63,439 nt of DNA, from assembly GCA_004212735.1 (NCBI GenBank), contig SHBD01000010.1, forward strand, positions 1 through 63,439, in the 5' to 3' direction. Shown here one piece after another: positions 27,299 through 35,959 of the stretch (positions are counted from its first letter, which is position 1; the number at the start of each line of letters is the position of its first letter). A program made the position numbers and the translations under genes. The notes below the pieces were generated by a model that saw only the letters and a list, made by a program, of their open reading frames with translations, had not been told where the DNA came from and did no database searches. This stretch comes from SAR116 cluster bacterium (GTDB taxonomy: Bacteria; Pseudomonadota; Alphaproteobacteria; Puniceispirillales; Puniceispirillaceae).

Positions 27299-27952
27299 TC
27301 AAGTGCCGACGATATGCTTCACATGGTCTAAGGCAACAGCAAAAACCTTTTCAGCGTCCATAGTTGACGTGTCGATGATTTTCGCACCGTCGGCCGCTCT
27401 CAGTGGGGCAACACTCCGGGTCCTGTCGCGCTGATCACGCTCACGCATGTCTGCCAACACGTTGCGGAACATAACTGATTGCCCTGCATGAAGCAACTCT
27501 TTGAATCGTCGTTCAGCTCGCACTTCCAGCTTGGCATCGATGAAAAACTTTATTGGTGTCTCCGGCACCACCACAGATCCGATATCTCGGCCGTCGAGAA
27601 CCGCACCATTTCCGTGTGGGGGGTCGTTTGCAAAATTGCGCTGAAGCGTCAGAAGATTGGTGCGCACCTCCGGTAAAATCGCCACTTTCGAAGCTAGCGA
27701 GGCAACCCTGTCTGTCCGAATTTCCGGCGCGTTGCATAAGCCAACATCAAGTCTGGTTGATTCTTCAATTGGTTGATTTTCATCAATATCATCTATCACA
27801 GTGCCAGCATTTAGCAGCTGCAGAGCGAGCGCACGGAAGAGTGATCCTGTGTCGAGATAGGCAAGATTAAAATGATCGGCAAGGCGTTTTGACAACGTAC
27901 CTTTTCCACTAGCGGCCGAACCATCAACTGCAATAATCATCGCTCCAATCAT
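27299..27952 (-). CDS. cmk: cytidylate kinase
   Basis: Phosphorylates CMP and dCMP. 217 residues, with the P-loop DGSAASGKGT at 10-19 and the family blocks YLDTGSLFRA and LDGRDIGSVV. The ATG at 27952 overlaps the aroA stop by 4 bases (ATGA), so the two are coupled; the ATG at 27940 is the alternative start. The order aroA-cmk-rpsA is widely conserved. Confidence 0.95.
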   Translation of the reverse strand: MIGAMIIAVDGSAASGKGTLSKRLADHFNLAYLDTGSLFRALALQLLNAGTVIDDIDENQPIEESTRLDVGLCNAPEIRTDRVASLASKVAILPEVRTNLLTLQRNFANDPPHGNGAVLDGRDIGSVVVPETPIKFFIDAKLEVRAERRFKELLHAGQSVMFRNVLADMRERDQRDRTRSVAPLRAADGAKIIDTSTMDAEKVFAVALDHVKHIVGT

Positions 27953-29304
27953 TCCCCCTCTGGCGCGGTGATGGCTCCGCCACATTCGTTGATCAGATCG
28001 GCAAAGCCGGGAAAGCTGGTGTTGATGGTCTCGCATCCTGTGACTGTGATCGGCTCCTCTGCCACCATCCCCAAAGTCAGAAAGGACATCGCGATTCGGT
28101 GATCATGTTGTGAGGCAATACTTACCCCACCTTTAACAGCGCCTCCGGTTACCGTCATGCTGTTGTCATCATAGGTGACTGTCACACCGGCCATTGCCAG
28201 TCCATCGGCCATGACCTTGATGCGGTCGGTTTCCTTGACGCGAAGCTCAGCAACCCCTTGCATCACCGTCTGCCCTGTCGCAACCGATGCAGCGACTGAT
28301 AAAACCGGATACTCATCAATCATCGAAGCGGCGCGTTCAGGCGGAACCGCAATACCGGTGAGCTTGCTGTGGCGCACACGGATATCCGCAATTTTTTCAC
28401 CGCCCTCGATGCGCTCATTGCTTATCTCAATGTTGCCGCCCATCTCCTGAAGAGTGGTTATCAACCCGGTACGCAGGGGGTTCATTCCAACGGCTGGAAT
28501 GGTGATATCACTATCGGCGCTGATCAGTGCCGCCACCATGACAAAGGCAGATGACGAGGGGTCGCCGGGCACCAAAACATCCTTAGCAACAAGTTCTGCC
28601 TCACCAGCCAAGGTGACGCGATGGCTCCCGTCGGCATTGATATCCTGACTGACTGAGGCGCCAAAATGGCGCATCATTGACTCACTGTGGTCACGTGATG
28701 CGTGCGGCTCGGTGACGATTGTCGTACCTCTTGCATTCAATCCGGCCAGCAGCACGGCAGATTTAATCTGCGCGGATGCAACTTTACTTGAGTGATCCGC
28801 GGCAAGTGGTGTTGCGGTACCCGTAATGGTTACAGGCAGCAGACCACCCTCACGGCTGGTGATCTTGGCCCCCATTTTTGCGAGTGGATCGGTAATCCTT
28901 GCCATTGGCCTGACCGACAGCGACTCATCGCCGGTGAAGGTGGCGGTGATCGGCTGGCCAGCAACGACGCCCATGAGCAGGCGCACACCTGTTCCCGAAT
29001 TGCCGAGATCAAGAGGCTGCTCTGGTGAGACCAGACCGTGCAGCCCCACCCCAATTATCTGCCAAGCACCAGTATCTGTTCGGGTGATCTCTACACCAAG
29101 CGCCCGCATCGCATTTGCGGTTGCCATGACGTCATCACCCTCAAGCAGACCTGATACATTCGTGATGCCGACCGCTAATCCACCCAGAATGAGCGATCGA
29201 TGTGAGATTGATTTGTCACCCGGAACATTGAAGGTGCCTTGCAAGGAGGCCTGCCTGTGGGAGGTTAAAACCTCGTTCCGCGATAGTTTGCTCATTGCGT
29301 CCAT
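27949..29304 (-). CDS. aroA: 3-phosphoshikimate 1-carboxyvinyltransferase (EPSP synthase)
   Basis: Sixth shikimate-pathway step, making EPSP for aromatic amino acids. 451 residues. Visible blocks are GDKSISHRSLILG near residue 29, LGNSGTGVRLLMG near 103 and LRVKETDRI near 354. The Ala in GTGVR fits the glyphosate-tolerant class II type only loosely, so I make no claim on class. Start at 29304 or 29295. Divergent from the FYDLN gene. Confidence 0.96.
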   Translation of the reverse strand: MDAMSKLSRNEVLTSHRQASLQGTFNVPGDKSISHRSLILGGLAVGITNVSGLLEGDDVMATANAMRALGVEITRTDTGAWQIIGVGLHGLVSPEQPLDLGNSGTGVRLLMGVVAGQPITATFTGDESLSVRPMARITDPLAKMGAKITSREGGLLPVTITGTATPLAADHSSKVASAQIKSAVLLAGLNARGTTIVTEPHASRDHSESMMRHFGASVSQDINADGSHRVTLAGEAELVAKDVLVPGDPSSSAFVMVAALISADSDITIPAVGMNPLRTGLITTLQEMGGNIEISNERIEGGEKIADIRVRHSKLTGIAVPPERAASMIDEYPVLSVAASVATGQTVMQGVAELRVKETDRIKVMADGLAMAGVTVTYDDNSMTVTGGAVKGGVSIASQHDHRIAMSFLTLGMVAEEPITVTGCETINTSFPGFADLINECGGAITAPEGE

Positions 29305-29576
29305 TTGTCGTTAGATCCGATTTTGTTTGATCTTGCCGTAAGCCTATGCGTTGGCGCTGGTGTTAACATTTTTTCGGGCGCAATTGCAAATAGGACCGGG
29401 CTAGGACTTAAGACACAAAAGGTCGGTGATCGGGGCGAGTGCTGATGTGATGGGTGAAAATCCAATTTCTTCTCTGATTCTTCAAATTTTGCTTTGACAG
29501 CGCCGAAAATATGGGTCAAATCGCTTTTCGGTTTGGATAGTTTACTTACTCAAATGTGAACAGAAGGTTTGCAGTC

Positions 29577-29972
29577 ATGGCAAAGGCAAAACTTGGCACA
29601 AAGCGTTCCTGCACATCCTGCGGCTTGCGCTATTATGATCTCAATAAAAACCCTATAACCTGCCCCAGTTGCAATGCTGAATTTGACGTTGATTTATTGC
29701 TTAAAACACGTAAATCACGGCAGCCTGTAAAGGCTGCAAATGATGATGAGGGCGCGGCCAGTGAGGGGGAAGTTACCCAGGTCGCAGCGACCCATTTGGA
29801 TCAAAATGCTGACAACACATCATCTTCAGATGATGACGCCATTTCCAGCGATCTTGATTATGACGATGACGATGATGGCAATCTTGACGAAGAGGCTGGC
29901 GGTCTCATTCAGGACGATATTTCAGCCGATGATGAGTTGCTTAGCAACATTCCAGATAGTGACGACAACTGA
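29577..29972 (+). CDS. FYDLN-type acidic zinc protein (TIGR02300 family)
   Basis: A 131-residue protein of unknown function found across alphaproteobacteria. It begins MAKAKLGTKRSC, has two Cys pairs (CTSC and CPSC) flanking YYDLNKNPI, the family's FYDLN-like block, and ends in a very acidic Asp/Glu-rich tail of about 70 residues. AGAAGG at 29562-29567 supports the ATG at 29577. It commonly lies next to aroA, as here. The zinc ribbon and acidic tail suggest binding to a basic partner, but that is inference. Confidence 0.85.
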   Translation: MAKAKLGTKRSCTSCGLRYYDLNKNPITCPSCNAEFDVDLLLKTRKSRQPVKAANDDEGAASEGEVTQVAATHLDQNADNTSSSDDDAISSDLDYDDDDDGNLDEEAGGLIQDDISADDELLSNIPDSDDN

Positions 29973-30104
29973 CCAGCCAGCTTTTTTGTTTTGTGCAACC
30001 TTTTTGCTTGCCTAGCGCGATGGGGCTAGGATAAACAATGGCGTCGCCGCGAGGTCGGGGTCAAAAGATTTGGCAAGGCAACGTGAATTCCCGAGTTGCC
30101 GCAT

Positions 30105-30180
<76 letters not shown>

Positions 30181-30288
30181 AATCCTTTCTGAGAAAAATC
30201 ATGATTTTCAGGTTACGCGGCGCAAAGCTGTGTCGCTGTCTTTTGTGCATTCCCTGTTTCTGCGCAGGTCAGCGCCATCAGGCAGGCG

Positions 30289-31152
30289 CTATATGGAAAA
30301 TCGGTCTCCCAAATAAACTTCGCGGACCCCACTATGTTGAACAACTTCTGAGGGTGTCCCCTCCATCAGCACGGCACCATCATGGATAATGTAGGTGCGG
30401 TCTACTACATCGAGTGTTTCCCTGACATTGTGATCAGTGATCAAAACGCCCAGGCCATGGTCTTTCAATTGGCCGATAAGATCTCGAATTTCGTTAAGAG
30501 CGATCGGATCAATGCCCGCAAGGGGTTCGTCAAGAAGCAGAAAGGTTGGACGGGCGGCAAGTGCCCTGGCAATTTCCAGCCGCCGTCTTTCACCACCTGA
30601 CAAATTGACCGAAAGGGTGTTGCGAAGATGTCCAATGGCAAATTCCGCCATGAGATCCTCAAGCATCGCATCGCGGTCAGACCTGCTATTGTCCAGTGTT
30701 TCCAGCACGGCACGGATGTTCTGTTCAACGGTCAACCCACGGAAGATACTCGATTCCTGAGGGAGGTAGCCGATACCAAGCCGTGCGCGCTGAAACACTG
30801 GCAAACCGGTAATGTCACGGCCATCAATCTGGACATTGCCCTCATCGGCTGGTAGCAAGCCAGCCAGAATATGAAAGGTTGTGGTTTTGCCGGCACCGTT
30901 TGGGCCAAGCAGGCCGACAGCTTCACCCCGCTGCAGTTTAAGCGACACGTTGCGGACCACACGGCGCTTGTCGAAACTTTTTCCAACGCCGGAGGCGACG
31001 AGTCCACGCGGTTCGTCGACGAGCTTTGGCGTTTGTTCACCGAAGCCGCGTTGGCTAAATTGATTGCGCGGGAAATTTGACTGTCCAAAGTCAAAATCGT
31101 CGTTCATCTGATTTCTGCCCGCCCTTTTGTCACTGCTTTTTTTATCAACCAT
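30289..31152 (-). CDS. lptB: LPS export ABC transporter ATP-binding protein
   Basis: ATPase that powers lipopolysaccharide extraction from the inner membrane with LptFG. Walker A GPNGAGKTT, signature LSGGERRRLEIA, and Walker B LLLDEPLAGID are intact. The protein has an extra N-terminal stretch of about 50 polar, Asn/Gln-rich residues before the ABC domain, so it is 287 residues against about 240 for E. coli LptB; an internal ATG at 31107 would shorten it by 15. It follows lptC and lptA. The rpoN, hpf and ptsN genes that usually follow lptB in alphaproteobacteria are absent. Confidence 0.93.
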   Translation of the reverse strand: MVDKKSSDKRAGRNQMNDDFDFGQSNFPRNQFSQRGFGEQTPKLVDEPRGLVASGVGKSFDKRRVVRNVSLKLQRGEAVGLLGPNGAGKTTTFHILAGLLPADEGNVQIDGRDITGLPVFQRARLGIGYLPQESSIFRGLTVEQNIRAVLETLDNSRSDRDAMLEDLMAEFAIGHLRNTLSVNLSGGERRRLEIARALAARPTFLLLDEPLAGIDPIALNEIRDLIGQLKDHGLGVLITDHNVRETLDVVDRTYIIHDGAVLMEGTPSEVVQHSGVREVYLGDRFSI

Positions 31153-31166
31153 TACTCAATGTCAGG

Positions 31167-31979
31167 TTAGGGTTGAAGCGTACCACTTACGCGTTTTCCA
31201 GAACCATCTGATAATATTCGACTAATTCCGCTGTCAAAGTCAACCTCTGCACGTGATCCACGCATCACATTTCCGCTATCGAGAATTTCGACATTACCGG
31301 TCAGCAAGGCCTTTGATGTTTTCTGGTTATAGGTAACCGCATCACCTATGGCGACCTGTCCGTTCACCGACACAACCTTTACATTGTCTGTAGCATCCAA
31401 TACGTCGAGCGCACCGTCAGCGTCCAGATGAGCATTGACCGTCTCTCCCTCAACTATTTGTCCTTCGGCGTCCGTATATTGCGCGGCGCCAATCGCGGTC
31501 AGCAGCTGTTTGTCGGGTGTGGGTGACAGAAGTTCAATCGATTTGCTGGCGCGCATTGTGCCATTTGGACCTGTAACCAAAGAGTTCGCGCCCTCGATTA
31601 GGTAGCGCTCAGCATCGATATAGTAGGTCAGCTTGTCACCACTTGCTGCTGATGTTCCATCCTCATATTCGACTGCGCCAGTTGCGACGATCAGTGTGAT
31701 TTTACGGCTCTCACTGTTTGTATCGTAGGAGGCAACAAGCTCAACCGCCTTGATCTGCTGATCCCCCTGTCGTGCCACCGCATTGCCTGTTGCTCGGTAG
31801 GTCCCCTTTGTCTGATCCCATTCAAGCAGCTCATCGGCCTCTACCGTGAATGGTGCGTTTTCCTGGGCTACTCCTAAACTGGCAAGTGGGATCATGCCAA
31901 AGGCACCAAAACATAGGGTAAGCAAAGCCTGTAAAAATCTGGTTTTCAAAGCAAATTCTGATCGTCCAAAATCTCTCAT
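31167..31979 (-). CDS. lptA: LPS transport periplasmic protein LptA
   Basis: 270 residues, with a signal-peptide-like N-terminus (hydrophobic LLTLCFGAFGMIPLA near 20-34, cut probably after AQE). The rest is OstA/LptA beta-jellyroll repeats (ADELLEWDQTKGTYRATGNA and GDAVTYNQKTSKALLTGNV). It forms the periplasmic bridge that carries LPS to LptD. It lies 14 bp before lptB and 55 bp after lptC. Confidence 0.88.
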   Translation of the reverse strand: MRDFGRSEFALKTRFLQALLTLCFGAFGMIPLASLGVAQENAPFTVEADELLEWDQTKGTYRATGNAVARQGDQQIKAVELVASYDTNSESRKITLIVATGAVEYEDGTSAASGDKLTYYIDAERYLIEGANSLVTGPNGTMRASKSIELLSPTPDKQLLTAIGAAQYTDAEGQIVEGETVNAHLDADGALDVLDATDNVKVVSVNGQVAIGDAVTYNQKTSKALLTGNVEILDSGNVMRGSRAEVDFDSGISRILSDGSGKRVSGTLQP

Positions 31980-32034
31980 ATCGTTAATCTAACCCTATCA
32001 AATCAGCGTGGTGTGTTAAAGCGGTGGAAAAAGC

Positions 32035-32694
32035 CTAATCATTCGCTGCTGCATTGTGTAGCGTCATCTTTGATTTCCCGTTGAAAACAATTAAGTCACC
32101 CTCATTAAACACCTGCATTCCCTCGGCTAGGACGAGCGCAGTTTCAGAGGTGACGCGAACATCTGTGGTTGTCTGCATATCACCAGAAGACAGATTGGCG
32201 TCAAGCATCTCTGTTTCCATCGTCATACCGCGGCCTAAGTCCGTGACAATCACGTTGCCGCGTAAGGCAACGCCGCTGCCCGTCTGGGAATAGGCGCCGG
32301 TTTGAGAGGTGATATTCAGAGTGCCGCCATCCTCCGCATAGATTGTCGCGACTGGTTTGCTCAAATCGATATCGCCGGGGGCACCTGCTTTTTCGATCGC
32401 GGCTGTTGCAACGACCTCAAATTTTTTGCCAGACACGGTGTGGCCGCGATAGCGGGCACCTGTCAATGCCACAGTGCCATCGCTGTTTGTTGAAATATCA
32501 GTAATCTCGAGGAGAATGTCATCATTCGTATCGACAAGGCCGAGCCAAGCCGCAATACCAAGAGTTAGACATAATGCTAGACCAAGAAACAATATGCTGG
32601 GTTTCAGTGATCCCGCTCCACTATCCTCATCAGCAATGCGTTTTGGCGCAAAGCGCGCCTTTTGGGAACGTCGGTCTGGTTCTGTTGTGGTCAT
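32035..32694 (-). CDS. lptC: LPS export protein LptC
   Basis: About 219 residues, with one N-terminal transmembrane helix near residues 28-46 (ILFLGLALCLTLGIAAW) and a periplasmic LptC/YrbK domain rich in beta repeats. It links LptBFG to LptA. AGGAAAG is about 7 bases before the ATG at 32694, better than the GTG at 32697. Order rnd-lptC-lptA-lptB. Confidence 0.85.
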   Translation of the reverse strand: MTTTEPDRRSQKARFAPKRIADEDSGAGSLKPSILFLGLALCLTLGIAAWLGLVDTNDDILLEITDISTNSDGTVALTGARYRGHTVSGKKFEVVATAAIEKAGAPGDIDLSKPVATIYAEDGGTLNITSQTGAYSQTGSGVALRGNVIVTDLGRGMTMETEMLDANLSSGDMQTTTDVRVTSETALVLAEGMQVFNEGDLIVFNGKSKMTLHNAAAND

Positions 32695-32715
32695 CACACT
32701 TTCCTGTTGGCCAGC

Positions 32716-33327
32716 CTAGTGATGAAAGATATCAGTATCGGCAAATCCATCAAGGTCCAGTTGAGTGCGGGTCTCCAGAAAGGCAAAGCAATTCGAGGCA
32801 AGAGCCTCGCGCTTTTCCCGAACGAGCATAGCGTCAAGTTTTGCTTTTATCTGATGCAAATACAAGACATCGCCTGCTGCATATTCCTGTTGATCCTTGG
32901 TCAATGCATCGGCTCCCCAATCTGATGATTGCTGCTGCTTGGAGATGTCAATGCCCAGAAGCTCGCGGCACAAATCCTTGAGGCCATGCCGATCCGTGTA
33001 GGTGCGGCAAAGTTTAGAGGCAATTTTGGTGCAGTATACGGGACCTTCAATTCGTATGATGTGATGGCTCAACACGGCGATGTCGAATCTGGCGAAATGA
33101 AAGATTTTGGTAATTTTTTGGTCAGCAAGCAAACCCACAAGGTTGGGGCATGACTTTATCGGTTGGCTAAGTTTGACAAGATGCGCATTGCCGTCACCGG
33201 CGGAAAGCTGAACAACGCACAGCCTGTCACGGTGTGGATTCAGTCCCATTGTTTCTGTGTCAATCGCGACCGAGTCACCGAAATCAACGTCGCAGGGAAG
33301 ATCATCATTATGGAGGTGGACGGCCAT
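32716..33327 (-). CDS. rnd: ribonuclease D-like 3'-5' exonuclease
   Basis: A single DEDDy exonuclease domain of about 203 residues. The acidic residues are in AIDTETMGL, HFARFDIAVL and YAAGDVLYL. There is no HRDC domain, so it is shorter than E. coli RNase D (375) and of the small alphaproteobacterial type that precedes lptC. AAGG 5 bases before the ATG at 33327 favours this start over 33339. Probably trims structured RNA ends. Confidence 0.88.
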   Translation of the reverse strand: MAVHLHNDDLPCDVDFGDSVAIDTETMGLNPHRDRLCVVQLSAGDGNAHLVKLSQPIKSCPNLVGLLADQKITKIFHFARFDIAVLSHHIIRIEGPVYCTKIASKLCRTYTDRHGLKDLCRELLGIDISKQQQSSDWGADALTKDQQEYAAGDVLYLHQIKAKLDAMLVREKREALASNCFAFLETRTQLDLDGFADTDIFHH

Positions 33328-33376
33328 CAATGCCTTCATATCTCAACGGCCTCGCCATGGAGCGCCGGCATGGTTT

Positions 33377-33463
<87 letters not shown>

Positions 33464-33778
33464 AACTGGCGTCGGCAAACATGCCGCGCGTTGCGGGCGT
33501 GAGAATAGCCACAAAGCAGGTGATGTCAACCACACGTCCTCAACAAAATATGTGGTGATCGACCATCGACAAAGACGACCGTTGTCTAACCTAGAGCGAT
33601 AACACCTTATGTCGCGCGATGTCGCACGTCAGGAGGGTATTGCTAGTGTGGCGGTGGATAATTTGGTTTGTGATAGCCATTTGAATGATTGTGGTGGACG
33701 AACTGGCAAGGTTGCCGCTATCTAATGATCGAAGCTCTTACAAAGACCGTGCAGCGAAAAACAAATAGGGGTCACCGC
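33464..33778. other. intergenic region upstream of the NDUFA9-like gene
   Basis: No supported gene. A 38-codon open frame starts at 33609 and runs to 33725 but has no ribosome binding site. The region should carry the promoters of tRNA-Leu (leftward) and the reductase gene (rightward). I see no clear consensus. Confidence 0.3.
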
Positions 33779-34726
33779 ATGGAAAAGACAATAGCAGTCA
33801 TTGGCGGATCCGGTTTTGTCGGCCGCGCGACTATCGAAGTGATTGCCAAGCACAATGCGCGAATTATAGTGCTGTGCCGCAATGCTGAGCGGGCAAAGTA
33901 CCTCAAACCGATGGGTGATGTCGGCCAGATAACACTCGTTTCTGGTGACGCCTGTGACGATGAAACCTTGGAAGGGGTCATTGCCCCGGCCGACGCTGTG
34001 GTTAATCTGATTGGAATTCTTGCGGAAACAGGAAGTCAGAAATTTTCTGCCTTGCAGGCAGATTTGCCGGGCCGTATTGGAGCGTTAGCAGCCAAGCACA
34101 ATGTCGAGAGTGTCGTCCATGTTTCGGCTATTGGTGCCAGCGCTTCCTCTCCCAGCATCTATTCTCGCACCAAGGCCGCCGGTGAGGCTGCACTGTTATC
34201 GGCCTTCCCGAAGGCAGTGATTGTTCGTCCCTCGATTGTGTTTGGCGCTGGCGATAATTTTTTCAACCGCTTTGCCAGTATGGCGATGGTAGCGCCAGCG
34301 CTGCCGCTGCCAGGTGGTGGTGGTATGTTGATGCAGCCAGTATATGTTGGTGACGTGGCGGCGGCAATTGCGGCGGGGCTTGGTCTCACCAAAACCAAAA
34401 GAAAGATGGCAGGAGAAGTTTTTGAGCTTGCGGGTCCAGATGTTTTCAGTTTCCGGCAGCTAATGGAATTGACACTGTCGCAGGTTAAAAGGCGGCGTTT
34501 GTTGATGCCTGTGCCCCTTTGGGCCATGCGATGTGGGGCGCTTTTTACCGGATTGTTGCCAAATCCGCCGCTCACTGTTGATCAGGTTCGTCTGCTGGCC
34601 GGCGACAATGTTGCGGATCCAATGCGCCTCGGATTGTTGGAAATTGGTATAACGCCAACCCCCGTTGATACAATTCTGCCGCAATATCTAGCGCGGTTTC
34701 GTCCGGGTGGACGGTTTGCGCGATAG
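33779..34726 (+). CDS. NAD(P)-binding epimerase/NDUFA9-like protein
   Basis: A 315-residue atypical short-chain dehydrogenase. The dinucleotide-binding motif GGSGFVGRAT is near residue 10 and YSRTKAAGE near 127. The length and blocks match the alphaproteobacterial NDUFA9-like group related to a mitochondrial complex I accessory subunit; a quinone-related role is inferred. AGGGGTCACCGC before the ATG at 33779 and the family N-terminus fix the start. Confidence 0.82.
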   Translation: MEKTIAVIGGSGFVGRATIEVIAKHNARIIVLCRNAERAKYLKPMGDVGQITLVSGDACDDETLEGVIAPADAVVNLIGILAETGSQKFSALQADLPGRIGALAAKHNVESVVHVSAIGASASSPSIYSRTKAAGEAALLSAFPKAVIVRPSIVFGAGDNFFNRFASMAMVAPALPLPGGGGMLMQPVYVGDVAAAIAAGLGLTKTKRKMAGEVFELAGPDVFSFRQLMELTLSQVKRRRLLMPVPLWAMRCGALFTGLLPNPPLTVDQVRLLAGDNVADPMRLGLLEIGITPTPVDTILPQYLARFRPGGRFAR

Positions 34727-34745
34727 AGGCTAGGCAATGCGTCGC

Positions 34746-35549
34746 CTAAAGATAGCCAGTCTGGATTACAACCAGCAGCACGATCCCAAGGGCCAACCGA
34801 TAGCCAACAAAAATGGTGAAATCTGCGCGTGCAAGCCAGCGCATCATCAAATCGATGGCGGCAAAGGCAAATAGGCAGGACAGAGCAGAGACGATCAACG
34901 CATCAGCTCCCAGCGCCAGATCGCCAGTCTGAACAAGATCGTATGTTTTCAGAACGCCTGCCCCGGCAATTGTCGGCAACGACAAGAGCAACGAAAAGCG
35001 CGCCGCCGTTAGGCGACCAAACCCAAGATAACGAGCGGCCATCATCGTGACCCCAGACCGTGATGCCCCGGGGATGAGTGCAAAAATCTGAGCAAGTCCG
35101 ATCAAAACTGCCTGATTGAATTTTAGGTCACCCATTGTCCGCGCGGTTGCGCCAAATTTATCGGCAAGCCACAGAAGCAGGGCAAATACAAGATTGGCAA
35201 TCGCCAGAGTTTCAAGGTTAAGGAGCCACGCTGGATCAACTTTGTTCACAAAATAGCCGACGGATATCACCGGAAGGGTTGCGATGACAATCAGCAGGCC
35301 AAGATGAGTGTCGGTTGAATGACGGCGACCGAAGGTAAGCAGTCCTCTGGCCATTCGGAGCAGATCTGCACGCAAATAGGCGGCAACGGCGATAAGCGTT
35401 CCCACATGGGCAGCCACATCTATTGTGCGACCTTGGTAGGGATGGTCGGTGACAAGCGGTATCAACACCAGATGACCAGAAGATGAAACCGGAAGAAATT
35501 CGGTGATTCCCTGGACGGCGGCGATGAGTAAAAGCATGAAGAAAGGCAT
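34746..35549 (-). CDS. uppP: undecaprenyl-diphosphatase
   Basis: Recycles the lipid carrier of peptidoglycan synthesis. 267 residues, seven to eight membrane helices. The family motifs are AVQGITEFLPVSSSGHL near residue 11 and PGASRSG near 160. AGGAA lies about 10 bases before the ATG at 35549; the longer frame to 35636 is not needed. It converges on the NDUFA9-like gene. Confidence 0.94.
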   Translation of the reverse strand: MPFFMLLLIAAVQGITEFLPVSSSGHLVLIPLVTDHPYQGRTIDVAAHVGTLIAVAAYLRADLLRMARGLLTFGRRHSTDTHLGLLIVIATLPVISVGYFVNKVDPAWLLNLETLAIANLVFALLLWLADKFGATARTMGDLKFNQAVLIGLAQIFALIPGASRSGVTMMAARYLGFGRLTAARFSLLLSLPTIAGAGVLKTYDLVQTGDLALGADALIVSALSCLFAFAAIDLMMRWLARADFTIFVGYRLALGIVLLVVIQTGYL

Positions 35550-35959
35550 TAGGTAGGTTTCCTGCACCAGATCATGGATTTGACAAGGTCTGCTTCGAAG
35601 CAAAAACACTGCTGCGTCATTCTCTGTATATGCCAAAATTGGACTGACGATGGCAAGGCGTGATTGCCATCGTTTTTTTAGATCCGATTTGGAATTAAAA
35701 TCGTAAAAATTTAATCTACAAATCGTTTTTTAGAAGTTTCTCTTGAATTGTTGTTAAAAAAAGGGTACCAATGCTGACTTAATAGAAGGCGCTAGAACTG
35801 GTGTTGACGGGATCGCCCTTTTGAAATGCGGCGCTTTGCCTGCCCCAGAAAGAGAGTGACCGCCCTTCTTGGATTTAAAAGGAACAGCGATCTTTCCGGT
35901 GGGATCCTGGAGGGTCTTTTTGGCACAATTATCATGTGCCGCAGACGGAAGGTGAAATC
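35550..35959. other. gltD upstream region
   Basis: About 410 bases without a gene between divergent uppP and gltD. It contains a strong plus-strand terminator (35648-35679), then an AT-rich stretch to about 35780 with a run AAAAAAAGGG. A small hairpin, GGCACA/TGTGCC at 35922-35940, lies just before the gltD ribosome binding site. A promoter for gltBD must lie after 35680; no clear sigma-54 site is present. Confidence 0.45.
35648..35679 (+). terminator. Rho-independent terminator without an upstream gene
   Basis: CGATGGCAA (35648-35656) and TTGCCATCG (35664-35672) make a perfect 9-bp stem with a 7-base loop, followed by seven T. The T-run exists only on the plus strand. No plus-strand gene ends here: the nearest, at 34726, is separated from it by the whole opposite-strand uppP gene. 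Confidence 0.85.

Noticed and set aside
30190-30215. Terminator after tRNA-Ala
   Set aside because: The CTGA/TCAG inverted repeat near 30188-30211 is AT-rich, imperfect and lacks a T-run.
33609-33725. 38-codon ORF upstream of the NDUFA9-like gene
   Set aside because: It has no ribosome binding site, no recognisable motif, and lies in a promoter region.
35919-35940. Sigma-54 promoter at TGGCAC upstream of gltD
   Set aside because: The -24-like TGGCAC is present but no TTGC follows at the right spacing; the bases form a small hairpin instead.
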